From Aquibacillus rhizosphaerae (GTDB lineage: Bacteria > Bacillota > Bacilli > Bacillales > Amphibacillaceae), in contig NZ_JASTZU010000031.1 in assembly GCF_030282825.1 (NCBI RefSeq), positions 1 to 64,000 on the forward strand: 64,000 nt of DNA, read 5' to 3'. The position numbers and the translations under genes are program-made. The notes below the pieces were generated by a model. It ran no database searches and was not told the origin of the DNA. It was given only the letters and a program-made list of their open reading frames with translations. Of this stretch, positions 36,891-45,591 are shown in pieces (positions within the stretch are counted from its first letter, which is position 1; every line of letters begins with the position of its first letter).

Positions 36891-37616
36891 TTAAATTAGT
36901 TTTTCAATTTCACTTTCTTCTTTTAAAATTTCAATAACAGAAGCAAGTTTACTTTGTTGTTTTTGATTTGCTATTTGGTTTCTAATTTGTTGTTCCACTT
37001 CTTCTAACGCTGGAGCTTCTCCTTCACCTTGTTGACTTACTAGTTGGTCATAGTAGGATTTAACTTCTTCATCTGTTACTTCTACTTCTGGAACTTCCTG
37101 TTCAATATATTGATTTAATTTAATTTCATATGCTAATTGATTTCTTAGTGATTCTTCTGTCATTTCTAGCTCTGTAAGCTGTGTCTGGAATTGATCTTCA
37201 CTTTTAAACTGAGACTTGATTTGCTCAAACCTTTCATCAACCTGTGAATTAGGTGCTTCAATTCCAAGTTCTTCCGTTTCTTGACGTAGTAACTCTTGTT
37301 CTATTAAACTACTTAATGTTTGTTCCTGTACTAAGTCGGCATTCGTTCCGTCCTGTCCACTTTGATTAAACATCATTAACGTTTGATTATACATAGTATT
37401 ATATTTACTTCCCATAATCTCTTCACCATTAACTGTAGCGACAACTTCATCTTCTGCTACCCTTTCTAACTCTGTGTTATCAGAAGAGCTACTTTCTTCA
37501 GCTGTTTGTTGTGTATCATTTTCTGAGTTTTGTGCATTATCTTCATCATCACTACAAGCAGCTAGAAGCAGGCTTAAAGAAATAATCACTATAATAAATA
37601 AGAATTTTTTCTTCAT
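36891..37616 (-). CDS. SurA-N type chaperone lipoprotein
   Basis: This 241-residue lipoprotein has lipobox LAACS at residues 18-22, then an acidic Ser/Asp/Gln linker to about residue 55. From ATVNGEEIMGSKY on it matches the SurA/PrsA N-terminal chaperone domain (NQTLMMFNQ, LIEQELLRQETEELGI, RFEQIKSQF, LRNQLAYEIKLNQYI). The parvulin isomerase domain of PrsA is absent, so it is a chaperone-only form. It acts outside the membrane in protein folding. The start follows GAGGGGATATTTT. Confidence 0.88.
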   Translation of the reverse strand: MKKKFLFIIVIISLSLLLAACSDDEDNAQNSENDTQQTAEESSSSDNTELERVAEDEVVATVNGEEIMGSKYNTMYNQTLMMFNQSGQDGTNADLVQEQTLSSLIEQELLRQETEELGIEAPNSQVDERFEQIKSQFKSEDQFQTQLTELEMTEESLRNQLAYEIKLNQYIEQEVPEVEVTDEEVKSYYDQLVSQQGEGEAPALEEVEQQIRNQIANQKQQSKLASVIEILKEESEIEKLI

Positions 37617-37706
37617 AAAATATCCCCTCTTTCTTTATTATTTATATCTAAAAAAATTTTTCCTCATTTAGTAAATGTATAAACATGAGAATCATACGAA
37701 TGTCAA

Positions 37707-37741
37707 AAAAGCGTCTACCTATTTTTTAGTAGACGCTTTAT
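37707..37741 (-). terminator. Terminator between SurA-N and DUF1292-like genes
   Basis: AAAGCGTCTAC and GTAGACGCTTT form a perfect stem. On the minus strand it is followed by TTTTTTG, so it serves the DUF1292-like gene whose stop is about 90 bases upstream. Confidence 0.85.
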
Positions 37742-37828
37742 AAAAAAATATTCAGATGGTGCTTCGCTTGAATTAGAATTATACAGTGTCCTGTTTTTAT
37801 AACTTTCAAAAGTTTCGCATTGACTTTC

Positions 37829-38155
37829 TTAATGATTGAATATTTTTTTGAATATAGGTTCTACAACTGTATAATCACCCTCAGCAACTGGTGTTATCTC
37901 AACTAGACTTTGATTTTCAACAATTGCTTCGACCAATAAATAAAGTTCTTCTGTTTTGTCACTCCGCTCTAAAGCAAGAAATTGACGATCGTCATGAACT
38001 AAGTTACAAACTACCACGTACTTACCTTGTGAAAAGGGATTATCTGGTTCTCCGATTGTAATAGTTACTGGCTCATCAAAAATCGGTTTGTCTAATCCAT
38101 TTCTTTCCCGTTTATAGTTGCTGAGACTAATCACATTACAACGCTCTGACATCAT
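37829..38155 (-). CDS. DUF1292-like protein, paralogue 2
   Basis: This 108-residue cytosolic protein is a paralogue of the one at 30339-30722. Both share SNYKRERNGLD/FNDYKRTRNGLD, PIFDEP, a GKY-V-VCN segment, RQFLALER, and a final helix FKKIF/FNKIF. This copy lacks the basic C-terminal tail. GGAGGTCG precedes the ATG with good spacing. Both copies stand alone with their own terminators. Function unknown. Confidence 0.78.
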   Translation of the reverse strand: MMSERCNVISLSNYKRERNGLDKPIFDEPVTITIGEPDNPFSQGKYVVVCNLVHDDRQFLALERSDKTEELYLLVEAIVENQSLVEITPVAEGDYTVVEPIFKKIFNH

Positions 38156-38289
38156 ATAAACGACCTCCGCCTTTTTTTGGATAAGTGATGGTATAACTTT
38201 AAATGGCTACTTAGAAGGTATGAAACAGTAGATCTAAATATTACCAATTCGGAAAGGAGAACGTTTTTGTCTTTTTCTATTATTGATTT

Positions 38290-38405
38290 AATCAATTTCA
38301 TAATACTAATTTTATCGTCACCTACAACAAGATATAGTTTGATAAAATCACTTCTAAACTATATCTTGCCGCAGATGATTGAATAAGGTAATTATGAAAT
38401 TAATT
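38290..38405. repeat. MITE-like palindromic element, copy 1
   Basis: This 116-base element is bounded by AATCAATTTCATAAT (38290-38304) and its near-perfect inverse ATTATGAAATTAATT (38391-38405). Inside, CAAGATATAGTTT (38328-38340) and AAACTATATCTTG (38356-38368) form a perfect 13-bp stem with a 15-base loop. Copy 2 lies at 57200-57314. The 38156-38572 interval otherwise holds only AT-rich sequence. Confidence 0.85.
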
Positions 38406-38572
38406 CAATTAGCATTGGTTATTAGATTAACTTATCGTACTATTGATGGATATAAATAAGCTACTTTTGTAGGAATATTAGTTAAAAAATAACAAATTCT
38501 TCTATTTATCCTTTGAATTTTGGTATAGTTGTTATTAAAGATATTGTAGCAATAGCGAATGGAGTTGAGATA

Positions 38573-38773
38573 ATGAAATCAAATGAATTAGCTCTTAAGA
38601 GATGGCAAACGATGCCAAGTCATATTAGGAAGAAACTTGAAGACAATGTCTATTGTTCAACGTGTGGAGTAACAACAATTGTAGATTATTATGTAGATTT
38701 TGCAGACTATGCCATCGTTTTAAAAGGCAATTGTAAAAGTTGCAATCATAGAGTTGCAAGAGTTATTGATTAG
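38573..38773 (+). CDS. Small zinc-ribbon protein
   Basis: This 66-residue cytosolic protein carries two C-x2-C knuckles, YCSTC near residue 26 and NCKSC near residue 54, which should bind one zinc ion in a ribbon fold. ATG 38573 has GGAGTTGAGATA upstream, while the longer frame starting 60 bases earlier has no ribosome site. A strong terminator follows. No specific family is recognised; small Bacillus zinc ribbons often regulate or stabilise other proteins. Confidence 0.75.
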   Translation: MKSNELALKRWQTMPSHIRKKLEDNVYCSTCGVTTIVDYYVDFADYAIVLKGNCKSCNHRVARVID

Positions 38774-38791
38774 TAATCGGCTAAATAGTCT

Positions 38792-38833
38792 AAAAAACTA
38801 AAACAAGAAGTAGTCCTTCTGTTTTAGTTTTTT
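38792..38833 (+). terminator. Rho-independent terminator
   Basis: AAAAACTAAAACA with GAAG pairs with CTTC and TGTTTTAGTTTTTT; the long AT-rich stem may work in both directions and also end the histidine kinase gene. Confidence 0.85.
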
Positions 38834-38944
38834 AATTGGAATAGTATTTATTGGTTACTGGCGCTTAGGTTATTATGAACATAAACTTAATAAAACTAGT
38901 ATTAAAAAATTACAATTCTATGACTTGGCGCTTCATGTCTGAAC

Positions 38945-40666
38945 CTAAGTTGGAAGTAAAATACGAATTGTCGTACCTTGATCCGGTTTGCTTTCCACAT
39001 TAATAGAGCCACCATGTAACCGTATTAATTGTTTTGTTATTGCCATACCAAGCCCAGTTCCCATAGTAGAATCATTTGTATTTGTACCGCGATAATAACG
39101 CTGAAATAAATTTTTAAGTGTTTCTTTATCCATTCCTATCCCGTTATCTTCAATTACAATAACAATCAAGTGCTTTTCTATAAGTGAAACTGATATCGTA
39201 ACTGTAGTTCCAGCTGGATTATGCTTGAGAGCATTAGCGATTAAGTTATCTATGATTCTTTGAAACCATTTAGGGTCTATAGATGCTAGAATAGTTTCAA
39301 AATATGGATTGAAATTAATCTCAAAATTATTATTGGCTGGGTCATTGATAAAGTTTATAATTGTACGGCGTAAGCAATCGTTGATGTCTACTTTTTCTCT
39401 TATAATTGGTAGAGCTTGATTTTTTAATCGATAGGTTAGTGTTAAGTCGTCTAAGAGTTGTTTCATATAAATTGATTTATCTGCAATGATTTTGGCGAAA
39501 TCTCTTGTTTCTGCTTGATTCCAAGTGTATTTTTCAGATTCAAGCATTTGTGCATAGCCTGATATGGAAGCGAGTGGTGTCTTTAAGTCATGAGAAATAC
39601 CGCTTATCCATTCTTCTCTAGTCTGGGTTATCTTACTACGTTGTAGCTCATTTTCTTTTAAAGTATCTGTTAAGTGAGAAAGTGTAGTGACAAAATCTTT
39701 ATATAAACGGTAGTTCCTTTTTAACTTACCTTTTTTATTCAACATAATAGGACGCTGAACATTATCATGTGGTTGTTCATACACACCATTTCCAAGGTTT
39801 TGAACCCATCTCATCATAGTGATTAAAGGTACTCCGAACTTACGTGCATACCAAAAGGTACCAATAAGTAATAGAAGAAATAAGAATAAAAAAATAATTA
39901 GAACACTATTATTCATAGTGTTGAACAGGTCTTCTTCTAAAGTGTAATTATAATTAGGACTATAAGTACCTACAATCATCGTTTGTTCGGTACCATAATC
40001 AGTATGAACAGCAACAGAACTTTCAGTGTTTATTGTAAAAGATAGAATATCCTGAATGGAGTATTGATTTGGTTCTTTACCGGCACGGTATTCATCCAAT
40101 ACCTCTCCTGTTGAATTAATCAGTTGAATCCAACCATTTTCTTTTTTAATTTCTTGAAGCATAGCGGTGGAAAGATCAAGAGAATGATTTTTCCAGTCTA
40201 CCTCGGATTTAACTTCATTAAGTATCCTTGTCTTTTTATTATCTCTAGCGAATATTACTAAAGGGGATTTTGAATCCAGTTCATCTAATTGCCAATATGT
40301 ATATTCTGTATTTTGATTTTTATTTAGTAATGTACTGAGTTCGCTTTTATTAAACTGTTCAGGGATTTCTTCCGGTGTATTATGGGATCCGATGACTTCC
40401 CCATCTTGTGTTAAAACAAGTAGCCAGCCATTCTGGTTGTTAATCAATGCTATGAATTCGTCATCAAACGAAGCCTTTCTATCTGCTACTGTAATCCTAC
40501 TAGAAAGGTAGGCACTACTCGCTTCAGAAATATCTTTAGAAATCTCATTTCTGTGTTCTGAAAATCCCAAAAATGCAAAAACACATAAAAGTAGAAGAGA
40601 GCAAAGGGTGAAAATAAGAATAAGCTGAATGAAGAATTGTACAATAAAACGTTTATGTATGTTCAT
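38945..40666 (-). CDS. Sensor histidine kinase facing the ABC-2 operon
   Basis: This 573-residue membrane kinase has an N-terminal helix (about residues 10-38), a large extracellular sensor region (about 40-255) and a second helix (about 260-282). The H-box is WISGISHDLKTPLASISGYAQML with the phosphorylated His. N-, G1- and G2-boxes follow (LIANALKHN, IEDNGIGMD, GTGLGMAI). I chose ATG 40666, which overlaps the regulator stop by 14 bases and has GGTGAAAATC upstream. It phosphorylates the regulator encoded just before it. The divergent ABC operon is the likely target, so a sensed envelope stress or peptide is plausible. Confidence 0.92.
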   Translation of the reverse strand: MNIHKRFIVQFFIQLILIFTLCSLLLLCVFAFLGFSEHRNEISKDISEASSAYLSSRITVADRKASFDDEFIALINNQNGWLLVLTQDGEVIGSHNTPEEIPEQFNKSELSTLLNKNQNTEYTYWQLDELDSKSPLVIFARDNKKTRILNEVKSEVDWKNHSLDLSTAMLQEIKKENGWIQLINSTGEVLDEYRAGKEPNQYSIQDILSFTINTESSVAVHTDYGTEQTMIVGTYSPNYNYTLEEDLFNTMNNSVLIIFLFLFLLLLIGTFWYARKFGVPLITMMRWVQNLGNGVYEQPHDNVQRPIMLNKKGKLKRNYRLYKDFVTTLSHLTDTLKENELQRSKITQTREEWISGISHDLKTPLASISGYAQMLESEKYTWNQAETRDFAKIIADKSIYMKQLLDDLTLTYRLKNQALPIIREKVDINDCLRRTIINFINDPANNNFEINFNPYFETILASIDPKWFQRIIDNLIANALKHNPAGTTVTISVSLIEKHLIVIVIEDNGIGMDKETLKNLFQRYYRGTNTNDSTMGTGLGMAITKQLIRLHGGSINVESKPDQGTTIRILLPT

Positions 40667-41369
40667 GATTTTCACCATTTGAAACCAATTTATAGCCAAG
40701 ACCTCTTACGGTAATAATGTGAAGTGGATTACTAGGGTTAGTCTCAACTTTTTCTCGAAGCTTCCGAATATGTACCATAACCGTATTATCCTCACCAAGA
40801 AATTCTTCCCCCCAAACATTTTCATAAAGTTGACTTTTACTGAAAACCTGATTTGGATGTTTACAAAAGAATAGTAAGAGCTGAAAAACTTGAGCTGGTA
40901 ATTCGACCTTTTCACCTTTTACAATGACCTCGGCGGAAGTGGTATCTAAATGGATTTGTCCGTATTGGTAAATAGTATGAGACTGAATAGTTCCCAGTCC
41001 TTTTTGGCGACGTAAATGTGCATGTATCCGAGCGACTACCTCCAGTGGATTGAAAGGCTTGGTAATATAATCATCGGCGCCTAGGGCAAAACCAGAAAGT
41101 TTATCAAAATCTGTTGATTTAGCTGTAAGGAAAAAAATCGTTGCATTGGTGTTTTCCCTTATTAATGGGCAGATTTCAAAACCGTTACGGTCTGGAAGCA
41201 TAACATCTAATAAAATCAAATCATAGCGCCTCGTTCTACACAATGAAAGAGCCTCTTCAGCAGTCGATGCTGTATCAATATATTGGAAGTCTTCTTTTAC
41301 TAAAATTGTTGTAAGCATATGTAAAATTGCAGTTTCATCATCTACTATCAATAACCGTGCCGCTTGCAT
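40653..41369 (-). CDS. OmpR/PhoB-type response regulator
   Basis: This 238-residue regulator has a receiver domain with acidic pocket VDDE, phosphorylated Asp in LILLDVMLPDRNG (about residue 54) and Lys in ITKPFNPLE. The winged-helix DNA-binding domain ends with MVHIRKLREKVE and ITVRGLGYKLV. The start follows AGGAGTGTCCCA. It overlaps the kinase gene downstream. Its likely operator is the TTAAGG direct repeat at 41433-41471 between it and the divergent ABC operon. Confidence 0.95.
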   Translation of the reverse strand: MQAARLLIVDDETAILHMLTTILVKEDFQYIDTASTAEEALSLCRTRRYDLILLDVMLPDRNGFEICPLIRENTNATIFFLTAKSTDFDKLSGFALGADDYITKPFNPLEVVARIHAHLRRQKGLGTIQSHTIYQYGQIHLDTTSAEVIVKGEKVELPAQVFQLLLFFCKHPNQVFSKSQLYENVWGEEFLGEDNTVMVHIRKLREKVETNPSNPLHIITVRGLGYKLVSNGENHEHT

Positions 41370-41432
41370 TGGGACACTCCTATCATTTTTTATTATAATT
41401 ATATTAACACTTTTTTGACCAAATAATAGGAT

Positions 41433-41471
41433 TTAAGGAAAAATTAAGGTAAGCTTTCAATCAAATTAAGA
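41433..41471. promoter_or_regulatory. TTAAGG direct repeats, candidate OmpR-type operator
   Basis: TTAAGG occurs at 41433 and 41444, and TTAAGA at 41466. The spacing is 11 and 22 bases, one and two helical turns, as for OmpR-family regulators that bind direct repeats as dimers. TATAAT at 41481-41486 is 10 bases downstream, the -10 of the ABC operon. Bound regulator would sit over the -35 region and could recruit polymerase. Confidence 0.65.
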
Positions 41472-41515
41472 ACGATAATCTATAATAATAGTTAATCGAT
41501 AAAAGAGGTGAAAGA

Positions 41516-41686
41516 ATGAAAAAGATGTTTAAATCGGTCGCCACTATTATAGCGTTTTTGATGATTGGAAGACATGCCGCTGAGTTTGTAAATACCTATT
41601 ATTGGTGGTTTGCTGCGCTGTTTCTTGTAAGTCTTACAGGGCAGTTATTCACAAACATAATAGAAAATAAATCAAGTCAGTCCTAA
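41516..41686 (+). CDS. Small two-helix membrane protein, first gene of the ABC operon
   Basis: This 56-residue protein follows AAAGAGGTGAAAG at good spacing. It has two hydrophobic segments (about 7-17 and 25-45) with NTYYWWFAALFLVSLTG in the second, and a polar tail. It lies 42 bases before the ABC permease gene and downstream of the operon promoter. It may be an accessory subunit or regulator of the transporter or of the neighbouring kinase. No family is recognised. Confidence 0.7.
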   Translation: MKKMFKSVATIIAFLMIGRHAAEFVNTYYWWFAALFLVSLTGQLFTNIIENKSSQS

Positions 41687-41728
41687 TTAAAAACATCTAT
41701 TATTTGAACAAGAATGGGGAGAAATTAT

Positions 41729-42418
41729 ATGTATGTACTAGGTAAAAATGAATTTTATGGCTTATTCAAAGGTGTAAAGTCAATTATAATAATTGCGATT
41801 TTATTAGTAACCTCATATTATTCAGCAAAATTTTCAGAATTACTAATGTCAGGAATAGAACTTACAGCAAGAGAAGCAAAAAGTATTCATACTGCAGGTC
41901 TCTTAGCGCTAATAATATTTTTTGGCCAGTTATTTGTTATGAGTATTTCACACGATACTATAAACAGGGAAACACATGAACGAACAATTCGTTTTTTGGT
42001 AACAAGAACGTCAAGATCAGCTATTTTGATGGGTAAGTTTTTCGGAAGTTTGCTCTTCTGGTTTGTATGTTTAGCTGTTTCTTTCTTACTGATTAGTATC
42101 TATTCTCACAAATTAGATTTGTTTATATTTTCTCAGACTATGAGCTTATTAACCTACCAACTAGCACTAACAATCCTACTTTCTGTTCTTATTCCCAGAC
42201 CAGGAGTTACAATGTTTCTTGGTGTTATTATTGGAATAATATTTCCTATTATAGGATTCTGGATCACCTTCACCTCGAATATATGGCTAACTTGGATGAA
42301 GTTTATGACGCCATTTTATTATTTGGAACGAGATGACTATACTTTTTTTGTGATTATTTTACTGGCGGGCATGATGCTCTTTATTGCTAATTTGATTTTT
42401 AGAAGGAGGGAATGTTAA
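41729..42418 (+). CDS. ABC-2 type permease
   Basis: This 229-residue membrane protein has six helices in the order of ABC-2 permeases, with the conserved cytosolic INRETHERTIRFLVTRTSR loop between helices 2 and 3 that contacts the ATPase. I chose ATG 41729, since GGGGAG is seven bases upstream; ATG 41714 lies before that site. Its stop shares a base with the ATPase start. The pair may export a lipid, peptide or antibiotic under the adjacent two-component system. Confidence 0.88.
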   Translation: MYVLGKNEFYGLFKGVKSIIIIAILLVTSYYSAKFSELLMSGIELTAREAKSIHTAGLLALIIFFGQLFVMSISHDTINRETHERTIRFLVTRTSRSAILMGKFFGSLLFWFVCLAVSFLLISIYSHKLDLFIFSQTMSLLTYQLALTILLSVLIPRPGVTMFLGVIIGIIFPIIGFWITFTSNIWLTWMKFMTPFYYLERDDYTFFVIILLAGMMLFIANLIFRRREC

Positions 42419-43323
42419 TGCTTGCTATCGAAACTAAACAGCTAAAGAAGTCATATGGATCGTCTCTAATTGTTAAAGGAATTGATTTAATTGTGGAGCA
42501 AGGAGAAATTTTTGGTTTTCTCGGCCGGAATGGAGCAGGTAAATCAACGTTTATTAATATGCTAACTGATATTAGTAAGCCAAGTTTTGGCACATACGCA
42601 CTGTTAGGTGAAGAAGGACCAAATGATCAAGTGAAGAAGCGGATAGGGGTAATGCCGGACTATTCCACTTTTTATAGTTCTTTGACTGCAATCAAGCATT
42701 TGAAATTCCTATCATCTTTATCTGGAAAGCACGTAACAAGTGACAGGTGTAAAGAAGTTCTAAAGTTTGTAGGTCTGGAATCTGATATGAACAAAAAAAC
42801 TTCTAAATATTCATTTGGAATGAAAAAAAAGCTTGGTATTGCACAAGCCATTATTCATGATCCAGAGCTCATTTTTCTTGATGAACCAACTTCAGGTCTC
42901 GATGCTGAATCCGTTATACATATTCATCAATTAATTCATAATCTAAATAAAAGAGGGAAGACAATTTTCATGACTTCACATAATTTAGATGAAGTACAAA
43001 AGCTGTGTTCGAGAATTGCAATTATGAAAGAGGGACAGATTGTTAAAATTGGATCGATGGATGAATTAAGGTCCTTTTATCAGTCGACGATTACAGTGAA
43101 ATTAAAACATTCTCCAATTCCAGAGTCTGAAGAGATGCATTTGCTACAGTATTTGAAGGCAGCGGGTTCCAATTTAGAAATAAGCAACTCTTACATTATG
43201 ATTGATGTAGAGAATGAAAACAAAATTTCCCAGATTATTCGTGCCTTTACTAGGTGTAAGGTGGATGTATTTCGTGTTGAAGTAGAAGAAGCATCGCTAG
43301 AGGAAATTTTTTTGGAAGAATAA
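42418..43323 (+). CDS. ABC transporter ATPase
   Basis: This 301-residue ATPase has Walker A GRNGAGKST near residue 38, Q-loop region MPDYSTFYSSL, signature YSFGMKKKLGIAQ near 135, Walker B LIFLDEPTSGLD near 155 and switch His in MTSHNLDEV. The signature is FGMKK instead of LSGGQ, a variation common in this ABC-2 group. A C-terminal regulatory region follows residue 220. AAGGAGGG lies seven bases before ATG 42418. It powers the permease encoded just upstream. Confidence 0.93.
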   Translation: MLAIETKQLKKSYGSSLIVKGIDLIVEQGEIFGFLGRNGAGKSTFINMLTDISKPSFGTYALLGEEGPNDQVKKRIGVMPDYSTFYSSLTAIKHLKFLSSLSGKHVTSDRCKEVLKFVGLESDMNKKTSKYSFGMKKKLGIAQAIIHDPELIFLDEPTSGLDAESVIHIHQLIHNLNKRGKTIFMTSHNLDEVQKLCSRIAIMKEGQIVKIGSMDELRSFYQSTITVKLKHSPIPESEEMHLLQYLKAAGSNLEISNSYIMIDVENENKISQIIRAFTRCKVDVFRVEVEEASLEEIFLEE

Positions 43324-43360
43324 AAATAGTAATTCTTATAACTGTTATAAATTTATAAAG

Positions 43361-43391
43361 AGGTGCTGTAAGTATTACACTTGCAGCACCT
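43361..43391 (+). terminator. Terminator after the ABC operon
   Basis: AGGTGCTG pairs with CAGCACCT, extended by inner AAG/CTT. TATATCTTTT follows, a weak T-run. Confidence 0.6.
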
Positions 43392-43522
43392 TATATCTTT
43401 TGTAGCAGCTACTAAAAAATGGGGTGGAAAGTAATAAAACGATTAATATATTTATAGTACTTACACAAACCATCTAACTTTGAATGAAAGTAAATTGCTC
43501 TTATCTTAACATGTATTCATCA

Positions 43523-45379
43523 TTACGAAGAGATTTGGTTTCTTCCATCTAATTTCGCTTGATATAAAGCATGATCTGCTTGTCTTAAAATAGCATCCAT
43601 CGTAGTGGTTTCACTTGGAACAATAGAAAATAGCCCAATACTCACTGTTACATACTTAGAAACAGATGAATTTTCGTGTGGTATTTTCAATTGTTCAATT
43701 CGTTGGTGAAGCTCCTGAGTGAAGTTTAATAAATCAACTTTGTCCGAATTTGGTATAACACAAACAAATTCTTCACCACCATACCTGGCTGCGATTCCTT
43801 CTGGTAACTCTGCCACTTTTTTGTTAATCGATTGTGCAACTAGTTTTAAACATTCGTCACCTTGTTGATGTCCGTACAGATCGTTGTACTTTTTAAAGTA
43901 ATCAATGTCTATAAATATAATAGATAATAGAATCATTTCTTTCCAACAAATCTCAAATTGTTTTTTATAGTATTCGTCGAATTGTCTTCGATTGGGTATA
44001 TTGGTGAGTCCATCAACTAGTGCCATTTTTTTAAGTTGGTCATTAAGTGTTTCTAGTTTCAAGTGAGAATGCATAATTTGTCGAGTTCGTTGTTCCACCT
44101 TGGTTTCAAGTTCACTATTTAGTTTCGATAAATCTTTGGTCAAATCCTCGGAAAGATCTAGCGAAGAGGAGAGTCTTTTCGATAATAATAAAGAAAAACA
44201 AAGAACAAAAATAGCTATTCCGATAGGATAAAAGTTCAATTCAGGATATTTTAGAATGAAACCGAATAAATCAAAGAGAATGGAAGCCATCAATATCACT
44301 ATTCCGGTAAGGACGTAAAAGCCCTCTTCACGCTCTCTTCTCAGCGCCTTAATGATAACAAATAGTACATAAGATACACCTATTATCATGAAAATTTGAA
44401 AATATATTAAAAAAGAGTAGTACGTTTTTGCTTCGGTAACAATGGTGATTATATCGTAAAAGATAGCCACATAGATACTTAATAACGTAAACCATTTGTA
44501 ACTATCTTTAGGATATAAGCTATATAATACTATGGCCACTAAAGGTACATGACTGTATAGGCTAATGTATTCTAATTTCATGGCTAGCTCCCAATTAATG
44601 TTGGGGAAGATTTTTGTTAAAAAGACATCACCAACCATTAAATAACGAAAAGCTGCGACTAAACAAAATGCTCCAAAATAGAAGAAGTAAGATTCAGTTT
44701 TTCTAAAAAAACCTAGTCCAATGTGATAAATTCCAGATAAAATTAGAACACCAAGTAAGATAGATTGGCTGATGATTTTTCTGGAATGACTATTATGAAT
44801 TTTCTCATAATCTCCTATAGTTATTGGCTCCCACATACCCCCAGCATAATTGTGAAAGTTGGATATCTGCAATGTCATTGTAAATTCACTATCATCTGGT
44901 GAAAAATAAACAACTTTAGGATACTTTTGGGCGATACTTGTTTCCTTATTTGTTCCAACTTGGCCGGTTTTAGCTACCAATTGGTTATCAATCCATAAAT
45001 TATAATTAGAATACATAATAGGAAGTTTTAGTCCTAGTACACTATCTGTATGTGGTAAAGAAACTCTTAATCTAAAAGTAGCAAACCCTTCTTTGGGAAG
45101 GGGGTTACCGTTTACATTGTAAGTGTGCCAATTACTAGGCAAATATATGGTTCCGGTTTGTTTAGTTGTTGTATTTGTTTGGAAATCAATAGGATTAAGT
45201 AGTTGATTCCAATAAAAGTCCCATTGTCCATTTAGTTCAATTAATGTTTTTTCTTCATTCCATTCAGTAAGATCTAACTTACCGTTATCCGCGAGATAGT
45301 TGTCCTCATCAGATTGACTGGAGCATCCTTGTAGAATGATAATCAAAAATATAGACCAGCATATAAATTTTAACTTCAT
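43523..45379 (-). CDS. Membrane diguanylate cyclase (7TM-DISM, GGDEF)
   Basis: This 618-residue protein makes c-di-GMP. It starts with a signal sequence ending in lipobox LQGCSS. The extracellular part (about 30-200) has a jelly-roll pattern (LNGQWDFYWNQLL, IYLPSNWH, FATFRLRV, LWIDNQLV) as in 7TMR-DISM sensors. Seven membrane helices follow (about 205-400), then a coiled coil (about 410-450) and a GGDEF domain with DGLTNIPNRR, FIDIDYFKKYND and ARYGGEEF. The usual RxxD inhibitory site just before GGEEF is absent (LPEGIAARYGGEEF), so product inhibition is probably lost. GGAAGAGGAATCGAT precedes the ATG. Its product could reach the riboswitch at 59764. Confidence 0.92.
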   Translation of the reverse strand: MKLKFICWSIFLIIILQGCSSQSDEDNYLADNGKLDLTEWNEEKTLIELNGQWDFYWNQLLNPIDFQTNTTTKQTGTIYLPSNWHTYNVNGNPLPKEGFATFRLRVSLPHTDSVLGLKLPIMYSNYNLWIDNQLVAKTGQVGTNKETSIAQKYPKVVYFSPDDSEFTMTLQISNFHNYAGGMWEPITIGDYEKIHNSHSRKIISQSILLGVLILSGIYHIGLGFFRKTESYFFYFGAFCLVAAFRYLMVGDVFLTKIFPNINWELAMKLEYISLYSHVPLVAIVLYSLYPKDSYKWFTLLSIYVAIFYDIITIVTEAKTYYSFLIYFQIFMIIGVSYVLFVIIKALRREREEGFYVLTGIVILMASILFDLFGFILKYPELNFYPIGIAIFVLCFSLLLSKRLSSSLDLSEDLTKDLSKLNSELETKVEQRTRQIMHSHLKLETLNDQLKKMALVDGLTNIPNRRQFDEYYKKQFEICWKEMILLSIIFIDIDYFKKYNDLYGHQQGDECLKLVAQSINKKVAELPEGIAARYGGEEFVCVIPNSDKVDLLNFTQELHQRIEQLKIPHENSSVSKYVTVSIGLFSIVPSETTTMDAILRQADHALYQAKLDGRNQISS

Positions 45380-45562
45380 ATCGATTCCTCTTCCTATTGG
45401 TAAGATTGACCAATCTTTAAATCTAGGGACATATGGTTATGTAATAGTTACCTAGAAGGAAGAAGAATAAAAGTTGAATGAGTGCTAGAATATTCACTTC
45501 CCGAAAATAATATTGAACGTTAGAAACATTTTCCGTCGATAGGATAATAATACCACAAAAAA

Positions 45563-45586
45563 GAAGCAAGGAACCGTCCCCTGCTT
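45563..45586. repeat. Dispersed GGGGACGGTTC hairpin, copy 3
   Basis: Read on the minus strand, GAAGCAGGGGACGGTTCCTTGCTTC is cut to a short stem GAAGCA/TGCTTC with the same GGGACGGTTC core. It lies just downstream of the DoxX gene and probably terminates it. Confidence 0.78.
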
Positions 45587-45591
45587 CCAAT

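Noticed and set aside
38267-38386. A 39-residue hydrophobic frame from TTG 38267 behind AAAGGAG, running through MITE copy 1
   Set aside because: Copy 2 has a stop directly before the same frame and no start, so the openness is probably a by-product of the AT-rich palindrome.
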